A stretch of DNA of 5,439 nt from Desulfobacula sp. (GCA_023139225.1 JAGLNZ010000366.1:1-5439), one strand, 5' to 3'; numbered from the stretch's first letter, positions 1-5,439 are shown. A program made the numbers and translations. The notes: a model not told the origin generated them from the sequence alone.

Positions 1-1355
1 TCATTGAGAAAGGCTGCAATCCTGCAAGCTAAAAAACCATGACCTTTTTCATCTGCCTTGATGATCATATGGGCAAGCCTGGGATGCAGGCCGGCTGACG
101 CCATCTTTTTACCATGGGGCGTAATACGACCCTGATCATCAAGAGCACCCAGAGTTTTAAGCAAATTTACAGCCTGGTCAAAAGATTTTTCATCGGGCAG
201 ATCAAGCCATTTTAATTGCCCGGGATCTGATACCCCCCAGACTGCCAGTTCCAAAGCAACCCCGGTCAGGTCAACACTTAAAATTTCAGGTTTTGTATAA
301 GCTTTGAGCAATCCATGGTCATATTCAGACCATAGCCTGTAACACTTTCCCGGTCCTGTCCGGCCCGCCCGCCCTCTTCTCTGGTCTGCCGAAGCTTTTG
401 AAACCCGAAGAGTCTCAAGGCGGCTCATCCCTGTTTGAACAGAAAATCTTGGGACACGCATGAGACCTGAATCAATTACAACACCGACGCCTTCGATGGT
501 AATGGAAGTCTCTGCAATGGAGGTGGCAAGCACAATTTTTCTTTCACCATGACTTGAAGGATGAAAGGCCATGGCCTGTATATTTTGAGACAAATTCCCA
601 TATAAAGGAAAAACATGAACCGCTGAATCAAGATTTTTTTCAAGAATTGAATCCAGCCTTTTAATTTCCCTGACGCCGGGCAGAAAAACCAGCAAATCTT
701 TGCTGGTCTCCGAAAGGGCACGTTTTATGGCCCAAGCACAAGCTGTCTCAACCGGGGCAGCCCTGTTTTGCATGTCATGAGAGGGGATATAAATTGTTTT
801 AACAGGAAAACTTTTCCCCTTTGAAACAATAATCGGCGCATTATCCATAAGCTTTGAAACAGCCGTAACATCCATTGTGGCAGACATGACAAGAATACGC
901 AAATCATGGCGCAATGCTTCAAAGGACTCCAGGCATAAGGCAAGACCGAGATCACTGTGGATATTTCTTTCATGGAATTCATCAAAAATCACCAGCCCCA
1001 CATCTTCCAAACACGGATCATTTTGAATTTTCCTGGTAAAAATTCCTTCGGTGATCACTTCTATCCGTGTATCCGGGCCGATTTTTCTATCCAGCCGAAT
1101 TTGATACCCAATGGTCTGCCCGACCTTCTCTTTCAGAAGATTTGCCATATGGGCTGCACAGGATGTGGCTGCCAGACGTCTTGGCTCAAGCAGAATAATT
1201 TTTTTATTTTCAAGCCAGGGTTCATCCGCAAGGGCCAGGGGAACCCGGGTGGTTTTACCTGCACCCGGCGGTGCCTGAACCACAGCACATCTGGAAGTTT
1301 CAAGCGCTTTTTTGATATCCGGAATATGCTTTTGTATGGGTAAGGGCCGGGTCAT
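1..1355 (-). CDS. hrpB: ATP-dependent helicase HrpB, N-terminal part (3' end outside window)
   Basis: DExH-box (superfamily 2) helicase of the HrpA/HrpB group. The frame is open from the ATG at 1355 to the left edge, giving 451 residues; HrpB proteins are usually about 800, so the C-terminal half is outside the window. Visible motifs in order: Walker A APPGAGKTT (about residues 28-36), EPRRLAA (57-63), the HrpB-type DEFHER box (125-130), SATM (158-161), motif V LATSIAETSIT (276-286) and motif VI QRRGRAGR (325-332). The part after about residue 400 begins the helicase-associated region. DEFH instead of DEAH points to HrpB rather than HrpA or a splicing-type helicase. The biological role of HrpB is poorly defined; RNA substrates are inferred from the family. 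The ATG at 1355 leaves about 27 residues before Walker A, as in HrpB homologues, but has only a weak upstream ribosome-binding signal. The gene lies downstream of ilvY on the same strand and could be cotranscribed with it. No frameshift was seen. Confidence 0.95.
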   Translation of the reverse strand, partial: MTRPLPIQKHIPDIKKALETSRCAVVQAPPGAGKTTRVPLALADEPWLENKKIILLEPRRLAATSCAAHMANLLKEKVGQTIGYQIRLDRKIGPDTRIEVITEGIFTRKIQNDPCLEDVGLVIFDEFHERNIHSDLGLALCLESFEALRHDLRILVMSATMDVTAVSKLMDNAPIIVSKGKSFPVKTIYIPSHDMQNRAAPVETACAWAIKRALSETSKDLLVFLPGVREIKRLDSILEKNLDSAVHVFPLYGNLSQNIQAMAFHPSSHGERKIVLATSIAETSITIEGVGVVIDSGLMRVPRFSVQTGMSRLETLRVSKASADQRRGRAGRTGPGKCYRLWSEYDHGLLKAYTKPEILSVDLTGVALELAVWGVSDPGQLKWLDLPDEKSFDQAVNLLKTLGALDDQGRITPHGKKMASAGLHPRLAHMIIKADEKGHGFLACRIAAFLN

Positions 1356-1373
1356 TTTTCGCTTATTATTTCA

Positions 1374-1490
1374 TTAACTCATATCAGGATTCAGCCGTGC
1401 AGAGCAGAACTTGCAGAAGACGGCATCAGCCTCATGGCCCAGTAAATACTTCTGGGAATACTGGTGACCCCATTTTGGGCTATCTTTCAT
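1374..1490 (-). CDS. Possible 38-residue CxxC micro-protein between ilvY and hrpB
   Basis: A small open frame starts at the ATG at 1490, overlaps the last 11 bases of ilvY in another frame, and stops with TAA at 1374, 19 nt before the hrpB start. A GGAG sequence (plus-strand 1499-1502) sits 8 nt upstream of the ATG, a good ribosome-binding spacing, although the same bases encode Trp-Ser of IlvY and could be coincidental. The product is hydrophilic and rich in aromatic residues, with a C-terminal FCKFCSARLNPDMS segment whose CxxC could be half of a metal site or a redox pair. Codons outside the overlap look ordinary for this genome. I do not recognise the family. The same frame stays open further upstream inside ilvY, but that part is only a shadow of ilvY. 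It may be a translationally coupled small protein or simply unused intergenic sequence. Confidence 0.35.
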   Translation of the reverse strand: MKDSPKWGHQYSQKYLLGHEADAVFCKFCSARLNPDMS

Positions 1491-2355
1491 TGGCGATACT
1501 CCATAATGCCTTGACTCTGGGATTGGCAAGATTTTTTTCCCGGGTGCAGAGGCCAATGACAAAATCCGGCAGTTTGGGGGCGTGATCCAAAATCTTAACC
1601 TGGTTAAAAAAAGGACTTTTTTCCAGCACCATTCTGGGAACAAGACCAATCCCGCAGCCAAGGCTTACCATGACAATGATGGCCTCGTTTCCCGCCACCT
1701 GGGAATAAATATTGGGAATAAAATTTTCCTTTGCAAACCACTGGTCGATGCGGTCCCTGCTTAACCCGTGATCCGGAATAATTAAAGGGGTCTGCTCCCA
1801 GTCAATACCGGCTTTAGTATGTATGACGATATCAGGATATTGCAGGGGTGCTATAAAAACCAGGGGTGTCCTGAATAGGGTTTGAAAAACAAAATCTTTG
1901 GGCAAGCTATCAGGAAGGGCTGCAATGACCGCATCTGCATCCTGGTTTGAAAGCTTGAGTAACGCTTTGGCGGCATCTCCTGTTTCAAGGTGTATCCGCA
2001 CACCTGGATAGGCCTTGCGATACCTTGCCATAATGCCGGGAAGAATGCCGTAGGCTGCCGTCACAGAGCAATACAACGAAAGCTCCCCCTCAAGGACATC
2101 ATCAGAAGACAGCTCGTCATGGAGCCGGCCCCATCGCTGCAGCACATCGTCGGCATATTTCTTAAATGCCATCCCGGCTGCGGTCAATTCCACAGACCGG
2201 TTGTCCCGGACAAAGAGCTTTTCGCCTAAGTCTGCTTCAAGCCGCTGGATCACCCGTGTCAATGCTGATGGCGTGATATAACAGGCCTGGCTGGTCCTGG
2301 CGAAATGCAGGGTTCCTGAAAGGTGTCTGAAAAGCTGCAAATATCGAATATCCAT
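1480..2355 (-). CDS. ilvY: LysR-family transcriptional regulator IlvY
   Basis: 291-residue LysR-type regulator, the normal length for the family. The N-terminal winged helix-turn-helix (about residues 1-60) begins MDIRYLQLFRHLSG and contains the recognition segment ITPSALTRVIQRLEADLG. It is followed by a linker helix and a substrate-binding domain from about residue 90. The segments LFVRDNRSVELTAAG and ELSLYCSVTAAYGILP, and the later GCGIGLVP, resemble E. coli IlvY from memory along the whole length, including the C-terminal end. IlvY classically activates ilvC (acetohydroxyacid isomeroreductase, isoleucine/valine synthesis) when acetolactate or acetohydroxybutyrate binds. I chose the ATG at 2355 because it aligns with the E. 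coli start; a TTG at 2361 would add only two residues. No ilvC is adjacent here, so its target is probably elsewhere or differs. The gene follows the LuxR-type gene on the same strand after 159 bp that contain a likely promoter and operator-like dyads. Confidence 0.88.
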   Translation of the reverse strand: MDIRYLQLFRHLSGTLHFARTSQACYITPSALTRVIQRLEADLGEKLFVRDNRSVELTAAGMAFKKYADDVLQRWGRLHDELSSDDVLEGELSLYCSVTAAYGILPGIMARYRKAYPGVRIHLETGDAAKALLKLSNQDADAVIAALPDSLPKDFVFQTLFRTPLVFIAPLQYPDIVIHTKAGIDWEQTPLIIPDHGLSRDRIDQWFAKENFIPNIYSQVAGNEAIIVMVSLGCGIGLVPRMVLEKSPFFNQVKILDHAPKLPDFVIGLCTREKNLANPRVKALWSIANER

Positions 2356-2371
2356 AATCAATACTTAACAC

Positions 2372-2399
2372 CATGTTTCAAATTATGCAATGAAACATG
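2372..2399. repeat. Perfect 9-bp inverted repeat upstream of ilvY (candidate operator)
   Basis: CATGTTTCA (2372-2380) and its exact reverse complement TGAAACATG (2391-2399) are separated by 10 nt. The arms are 19 bp centre to centre, so they lie on nearly the same helix face, as expected for a dimeric LysR-type site. The spacer contains TGCAAT (2386-2391). The dyad lies 17 bp upstream of the chosen ilvY ATG, downstream of the predicted promoter, a position suited to autorepression. It could alternatively be a leader hairpin. The binding protein is not established. Confidence 0.5.
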
Positions 2400-2435
2400 A
2401 AATACAAATAAATATTTGCAATACTAACATCCAAT

Positions 2436-2463
2436 ATCATATTGCAATATTTAAAATTTACAA
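2436..2463 (-). promoter_or_regulatory. Predicted sigma-70 type promoter of ilvY
   Basis: On the minus strand, TTGTAA (plus-strand 2458-2463; 4 of 6 matches to the -35 consensus) is followed after 16 nt by TATGAT (2436-2441; 5 of 6 matches to the -10 consensus). This would place the start of transcription near 2429, giving a leader of about 70 nt before ilvY. The region is AT-rich, so chance matches are possible. The 12-bp palindrome overlaps the -10 element and the spacer, which suggests control by a bound regulator. Confidence 0.4.
2439..2450. promoter_or_regulatory. 12-bp perfect palindrome ATATTGCAATAT, candidate IlvY operator
   Basis: ATATTGCAATAT is fully self-complementary. Its core TGCAAT recurs at 2417-2422 (inside TATTTGCAATA) and at 2386-2391, giving three copies across about 60 bp upstream of ilvY. 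IlvY-type regulators are known to bind multiple sites near their own promoter; that these particular sequences are the sites is an inference from position and repetition. Confidence 0.4.
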
Positions 2464-2514
2464 TTGACCCTTTTAAAAATAGATAAGAGTCAACAGGAAC
2501 CTGACCGGAAAGAT

Positions 2515-3408
2515 TTATATAATCTCATTTTGTGTGGCCAACACCGCCGCCTGAGTTCTATCGTTTACACTTAATTTATTAAAAATATTGATCATATGGC
2601 TCTTAACAGTATGAGGGCTGATAAATAAAATACCGGATATTTCATTATTGGTATATCCTTGGGAGATTAGCTTAAGCACTTCAATTTCTCTATTTGTGAG
2701 ACCGAAATCACTTTTTCCCGATATCTGAGGAGAATCGCCCTGGTTTTCATTTTGGTTACTAGTCCTAAGAGATGCTTCTAGCATAAGGATTTGTTCATGC
2801 TGTTCTTGAATTCGGTTTTTCAACTTAGATGTATTGATCTGTAAAGAAACTGAATTTACAAGCTTACCATTGTTGTCAAAAATAGGATAAACTGCATTTT
2901 CGCTAATAGGTGAAGCCAGGCTGGGGCATTTGTCTGCTGCCACCTTTCCTTTAGTAATAGCGGCCGCAAATGCCATGCAGGTTAAATAGCCGCATTTTTG
3001 ACAATTTGTTTTTGGAAGAATTTTTAATATATCTATAATCGGGACTTGCTTTATTTGATTGTAATTCGGTCTTATATCTTCTTTTTGATTATAAATATCG
3101 TTCAGAAAATCGATTAAACAGGCGATGAAATCCTTTGCTGCCGTTTTGCTCTCAAAGAAATGCGCAGCAACTGAATCAGGATACAAAAAGCAGCGATACC
3201 CCTCAAATAAGAACCTGACATGTTCCGGTTTTTCGTAGTATACGGCTTCATCCAATACTGCATTGATATAAGGGAATAGATGACACACATCCTGATCCAA
3301 CTTGAATGAAGCGGACCAAATCTTTGACCTATGATTATCGACATCCGATAATGAGTGAATAAACGTTGGCATGATACATCGAAATTCAGAATATCTTTTT
3401 ATAAACAT
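2515..3408 (-). CDS. LuxR-family regulator with an N-terminal Fe-S cluster domain
   Basis: 297-residue protein. Residues 1 to about 115 form a domain I cannot assign, containing HVRFLFEGYRCFLYPDSVAA. It leads into an Fe-S domain of the type found in the corrinoid iron-sulfur protein and in RnfB-like proteins: ILKILPKTNCQKCGYLTC, then a final Cys before Pro. The cysteines are at about 136, 139, 144 and 161 (CX2CX4CX16C) and probably bind a [4Fe-4S] cluster. A strand-like FDNNGKLVNSVSLQI segment, perhaps a PAS remnant, and a coiled coil (about 194-215) follow. The C-terminus (about 237-294) is a complete LuxR/GerE helix-turn-helix, LTNREIEVLKLISQGYTNNE through HTVKSHMINIFNKL. No receiver domain is present, so the Fe-S domain is the likely sensory input (inference). 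I chose the ATG at 3408 because TAAGGA lies 5 nt upstream; ATGs at 3450 and 3471 lack such a signal. It is divergent from the Fe-S protein at 3554. Confidence 0.87.
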   Translation of the reverse strand: MFIKRYSEFRCIMPTFIHSLSDVDNHRSKIWSASFKLDQDVCHLFPYINAVLDEAVYYEKPEHVRFLFEGYRCFLYPDSVAAHFFESKTAAKDFIACLIDFLNDIYNQKEDIRPNYNQIKQVPIIDILKILPKTNCQKCGYLTCMAFAAAITKGKVAADKCPSLASPISENAVYPIFDNNGKLVNSVSLQINTSKLKNRIQEQHEQILMLEASLRTSNQNENQGDSPQISGKSDFGLTNREIEVLKLISQGYTNNEISGILFISPHTVKSHMINIFNKLSVNDRTQAAVLATQNEII

Positions 3409-3413
3409 TGGAT

Positions 3414-3419
3414 TCCTTA
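3414..3419 (-). promoter_or_regulatory. Ribosome-binding site fixing the start of the LuxR/Fe-S regulator
   Basis: On the minus strand TAAGGA lies 5 nt before the ATG at 3408. The in-frame ATGs further upstream (3450, 3471) and the one downstream (3372) have no comparable purine-rich sequence, so this site decides the start choice. Confidence 0.6.
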
Positions 3420-3502
3420 ACCTTATAGTTATAACGATTTCATTATTCATTAGAGTAAAAAAAACAAGCATAATAATTAAAAACCCCCCAAATGGGTGAT
3501 GA

Positions 3503-3532
3503 AAAATAATTTATAGGCTGATAAATTATTTT
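3503..3532. promoter_or_regulatory. Perfect 12-bp inverted repeat in the divergent intergenic region (candidate operator)
   Basis: AAAATAATTTAT (3503-3514) and its exact reverse complement ATAAATTATTTT (3521-3532) flank the 6-nt spacer AGGCTG. The dyad lies 9 bp before the ribosome-binding site of the plus-strand Fe-S protein gene, within the 145-bp region shared with the divergent LuxR-type regulator. Its symmetry suits a dimeric LuxR-type protein, so autoregulation plus control of the target gene is the simplest reading. An AT-rich leader hairpin is the alternative. I could not define a convincing -35/-10 pair on either strand nearby. Confidence 0.5.
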
Positions 3533-3541
3533 GAAAAAGAA

Positions 3542-3547
3542 AAGGAG
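3542..3547 (+). promoter_or_regulatory. Strong ribosome-binding site of the wHTH/ferredoxin-type gene
   Basis: AAGGAG lies 6 nt upstream of the ATG at 3554, which supports that start unambiguously. Confidence 0.75.
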
Positions 3548-3553
3548 AAAAAT

Positions 3554-4612
3554 ATGACTGATGTATATGAAAAACTGGCAAAGCACCTTGACAATCTTCC
3601 CGCGAGTTATCCTGCCACAAATTCAGGGGTTGAACTTAGGATATTAAAACATTTGTTTACACCGAAAGAAGCAGACGCAGCAATGGCCCTTACCATGTTT
3701 CCTGAGTCAGCGGACGTCATCGCAGAAAAACTTGGCAAAAATGAATCAGAGACTGAAAAACTTTTTTACAGCATGTCCAAAAAGGGACTCATTGGCCGTT
3801 TGGGCAAAGAACAGAATAAATACATGGCAGCCAACTTTATTACCGGTATTTGGGAATATAATGTTAACAACCTTGATGAAAAATTGATTCTTGATGTTAA
3901 TGAATATATTCCTCAAATATGGGGAAAAAACTGGGCAAAACAAAAAACCCAGCAACATAGGGTAATTCCTGTATCAAAAAGCATTCCTGTTGAAATGAAC
4001 ATTATGCCCTATGAAAAAGCGGAAAGTATTATAAAAGAACAGGAAAAAATAGTGGTTGCACCCTGTATATGCAGAAAAGAACAGAAAATGGCCGGACACG
4101 GATGTGATAAACCTTTGGAAACATGCCTGATGTTCGGGGGTAATGCATTTTTCTATGAACAAAACAATATCGGACGCTCTGTTTCACAAAAACAAGCTCT
4201 GGAAATTTTGAACAAAGGTATTGAGGAGGGTCTTGTTCTTCAGCCTTCAGATTCTCAAAAGCCCTTTGTTATCTGCATGTGCTGTGGATGCTGCTGCATG
4301 GTACTAAAAAACCTAAATACAATGGATGAACCTGCCAAAGTTGCGGCTACTAATTATTATGTCATAGTTAATCAGGATGTCTGCACAGGCTGTGAAAATT
4401 GTGAAGACATTTGCCAGATGGGTGCTGTAAAGGTGGATGACGGATCAGCAGTTGTCAATCTGGTAAGATGTATCGGATGTGGTCTTTGTGTTACACGATG
4501 TGAATTTGATGCAATAACCCTTGTAGAAAAAGAAAAATCTGAAAGACATGCCATTCCTGCCAATACTATTGAACAATATATGAATATGGCCCGGGAAAGA
4601 GGCCTTATGTAG
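3554..4612 (+). CDS. 4Fe-4S dicluster ferredoxin-type protein with N-terminal winged-helix-like segment
   Basis: 352-residue, soluble, cytoplasmic iron-sulfur protein with no signal peptide or membrane segment. Residues about 25-95 (LRILKHLFTPKEADAAMALT, then a helix-turn-helix-like stretch ending KKGLIGRLG) resemble a winged-helix domain. The central region has C171-x-C173, C184 and C191 (APCICRKEQ and GHGCDKPLETC), followed by a dense CMCCGCCC run (241-248). The C-terminus has two ferredoxin motifs: C277/C280/C283/C287 and C306/C309/C312/C316. Both lack the usual proline after the fourth cysteine (CQMGAV and CEFDAI). The whole protein matches a widespread family in anaerobes known only as 4Fe-4S binding protein; the electron partner and substrate are unknown. 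A role in electron transfer or redox sensing is inferred. The ATG at 3554 has AAGGAG upstream. The gene is divergent from the Fe-S/LuxR regulator, with an inverted repeat between them, and is closed by a strong hairpin; it appears monocistronic. Confidence 0.88.
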   Translation: MTDVYEKLAKHLDNLPASYPATNSGVELRILKHLFTPKEADAAMALTMFPESADVIAEKLGKNESETEKLFYSMSKKGLIGRLGKEQNKYMAANFITGIWEYNVNNLDEKLILDVNEYIPQIWGKNWAKQKTQQHRVIPVSKSIPVEMNIMPYEKAESIIKEQEKIVVAPCICRKEQKMAGHGCDKPLETCLMFGGNAFFYEQNNIGRSVSQKQALEILNKGIEEGLVLQPSDSQKPFVICMCCGCCCMVLKNLNTMDEPAKVAATNYYVIVNQDVCTGCENCEDICQMGAVKVDDGSAVVNLVRCIGCGLCVTRCEFDAITLVEKEKSERHAIPANTIEQYMNMARERGLM

Positions 4613-4625
4613 CCTGTGTAGCCTG
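4608..4625 (+). repeat. Tandem 9-bp duplication across the stop codon
   Basis: TGTAGCCTG occurs twice back to back (4608-4616 and 4617-4625). The first copy contains the TAG stop of the upstream gene and the second abuts the terminator stem. It is probably a replication-slippage duplication with no known function. Confidence 0.6.
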
Positions 4626-4663
4626 CTGTCAAAGAGCAGCAATGCTCTTTGACAGCTTATTAT
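4625..4663. terminator. Intrinsic terminator hairpin between convergent genes
   Basis: GCTGTCAAAGAGCA (4625-4638) pairs perfectly with TGCTCTTTGACAGC (4643-4656), a 14-bp stem closed by a GCAA tetraloop of the GNRA class. On the plus strand it is followed by the T-rich TTATTATT, so it best fits the gene ending at 4612. On the minus strand the downstream side has no T-run. The stem lies 17 bp from the convergent dehydrogenase stop at 4673, so it may act on both transcripts. Confidence 0.8.
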
Positions 4664-4672
4664 TACAATTCT

Positions 4673-5439
4673 TTATTCAGTCATAAAAGAGTATTGAAAG
4701 TCAGTCGCCGGAACAAAGGTTTCCTTGATGGTTCTGGGAGATGTCCAGCGCAGCAGATTCAAGTGGCTGCCAGCCTTATCATTTGTTCCACTGGCTCTTG
4801 CACCGCCAAAGGGTTGTTGCCCGACTACGGCTCCTGTGGGTTTATCATTAATATAAAAGTTGCCTGCTGAATGGGTAAGGCGAGTGGTTAATTTATTAAT
4901 AATTTGTCTGTCCCGGGCAAATATAGCTCCGGTCAGGGCATAGGCAGAGCTTACATCCAGAATATCCAGAGTTTTATCAATTTCCTCGTCCGGGTAAATA
5001 TATATGGTTAATACAGGACCGAATATTTCTTCTGTCATGGATTCATAGGACGGGTCTGAGGTTAAGATAACAGTGGGTTCAATAAAATAACCTTTGGATT
5101 TATCAGTATTGCCACCAGCTATAATTCTGGCATTATCAGACTCCCATGCCCGATCAATATATCCTTTGATAGTATCAAATGCATTTTCATCAATCACTGC
5201 ATTAAGAAAATTGTCAAAGGCAAGAACACTGCCAGATTTTATCTCTTTTAATTTGCTTAAAAGTTCTTTTGTGAATTGATTCCATCGGGATTCAGGTAGA
5301 TAGAGTCGGGAACAGGCAGAACATTTTTGCCCCTGATACTCAAAAGCACCTCTGATGGCCGCTGTAACCACCTGGTCCACGTCAGCACTTTTATGCATGA
5401 AAATATAATCTTTACCTCCTGTTTCTCCGACAATACGGG
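4673..5439 (-). CDS. 1-pyrroline-5-carboxylate dehydrogenase, ALDH4A1 type (5' end outside window)
   Basis: C-terminal 254 residues of an NAD-dependent aldehyde dehydrogenase; the full family length is about 540-560. It oxidises glutamate-gamma-semialdehyde (1-pyrroline-5-carboxylate) to glutamate, the second step of proline catabolism, also fed by arginine or ornithine. The frame is open through the right edge and begins RIVGETGGKDYIF, where the Glu is the general base. The catalytic Cys is in FEYQGQKCSACSRLY, 34 residues later, the spacing found in human ALDH4A1. Further family signatures are EEIFGPVLTIYIYPDEE, GNFYINDKPTGAVVGQQPFG, then GARASGTNDK, and RWTSPRTIKET. These resemble eukaryote-type P5CDH (group 1) more than PutA or RocA. 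The Met at 5398 is internal, since conserved sequence continues upstream of it. No proline dehydrogenase is visible; it might lie beyond the right edge. The gene is convergent with the Fe-S protein gene and shares the hairpin with it. Confidence 0.93.
   Translation of the reverse strand, partial: RIVGETGGKDYIFMHKSADVDQVVTAAIRGAFEYQGQKCSACSRLYLPESRWNQFTKELLSKLKEIKSGSVLAFDNFLNAVIDENAFDTIKGYIDRAWESDNARIIAGGNTDKSKGYFIEPTVILTSDPSYESMTEEIFGPVLTIYIYPDEEIDKTLDILDVSSAYALTGAIFARDRQIINKLTTRLTHSAGNFYINDKPTGAVVGQQPFGGARASGTNDKAGSHLNLLRWTSPRTIKETFVPATDFQYSFMTE

Noticed and set aside
476..985. Minus-strand frames of 81 and 86 residues
   Set aside because: They are out-of-frame shadows inside hrpB, which stays open without a frameshift across the whole interval.
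957..1343. 128-residue plus-strand open frame
   Set aside because: It lies entirely antisense to the hrpB helicase core, whose motifs are unmistakable; its product shows no recognisable domain.
1374..1661. 95-residue version of the small minus-strand frame
   Set aside because: Its first 57 codons are a shadow of ilvY. Only the last 38 codons, from the ATG at 1490, extend past the ilvY stop with a plausible ribosome-binding site.
2356..2361. TTG at 2361 as the ilvY start
   Set aside because: The ATG at 2355 gives MDIRYLQLF, which aligns with the known IlvY N-terminus.
3409..3471. Longer 318-residue form of the LuxR/Fe-S regulator
   Set aside because: The ATGs at 3471 and 3450 have no ribosome-binding sequence, the extra residues look non-coding, and the ATG at 3408 has TAAGGA at 5 nt.
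3485..3498. Short CCCA/TGGG dyad in the divergent intergenic region
   Set aside because: Only a 4-bp stem with a 2-nt gap; too short to support an operator or terminator.
3746..4642. Several minus-strand frames of 62-86 residues
   Set aside because: They are antisense shadows of the 4Fe-4S protein; the low-complexity Phe-rich products reflect AT-rich complement sequence.
4649..4870. 73-residue plus-strand open frame after the terminator
   Set aside because: It is antisense to the strongly conserved C-terminus of the P5C dehydrogenase and has no ribosome-binding site or recognisable domain.
4673..5398. Dehydrogenase starting at the Met at 5398
   Set aside because: The conserved VGETGGKDYIF segment with the catalytic Glu is encoded upstream of that Met, in frame to the right edge, so the gene is truncated by the window rather than starting there.

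Overview
The window looks like a chromosomal stretch from a strictly anaerobic, moderately AT-rich bacterium, most likely a sulfate-reducing Desulfobacterota (Desulfobacteraceae-like). This placement is an inference. It rests on the style of the two iron-sulfur proteins in the middle (an Fe-S/LuxR regulator and a wHTH/polyferredoxin protein) and on remembered family resemblance, not on any marker gene. No mobile element, RNA gene or CRISPR array is visible, and no stretch longer than 300 bases lacks a gene.

Layout. Positions 1-1355 (minus) hold the first 451 residues of an HrpB-type DExH helicase, which runs off the left edge. Just upstream on the same strand is a possible 38-residue CxxC micro-ORF (1374-1490). 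It overlaps the 3' end of a LysR-family regulator that matches IlvY closely (1480-2355, minus). The 159-bp gap upstream of ilvY carries a plausible promoter, a perfect 9-bp spaced inverted repeat, a 12-bp perfect palindrome and three TGCAAT elements. These are good candidates for IlvY autoregulatory operators, although the usual partner ilvC is not next to the gene.

Positions 2515-3408 (minus) encode a regulator with an N-terminal unassigned domain, a CX2CX4CX16C Fe-S domain, a short coiled coil and a C-terminal LuxR/GerE helix-turn-helix. Divergent from it, 3554-4612 (plus) encodes a 352-residue protein with an N-terminal winged-helix-like segment, two groups of conserved cysteines and a C-terminal 2x[4Fe-4S] ferredoxin domain. 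Their shared 145-bp intergenic region contains a perfect 12-bp inverted repeat with a 6-nt spacer. The pair looks like a redox-responsive regulatory module and is the most interesting part of the window.

A 14-bp perfect hairpin with a GCAA loop (4625-4656) separates the ferredoxin-type gene from a convergent ALDH4A1-type 1-pyrroline-5-carboxylate dehydrogenase (4673-5439, minus). That gene is cut by the right edge but still shows the catalytic Glu and Cys.
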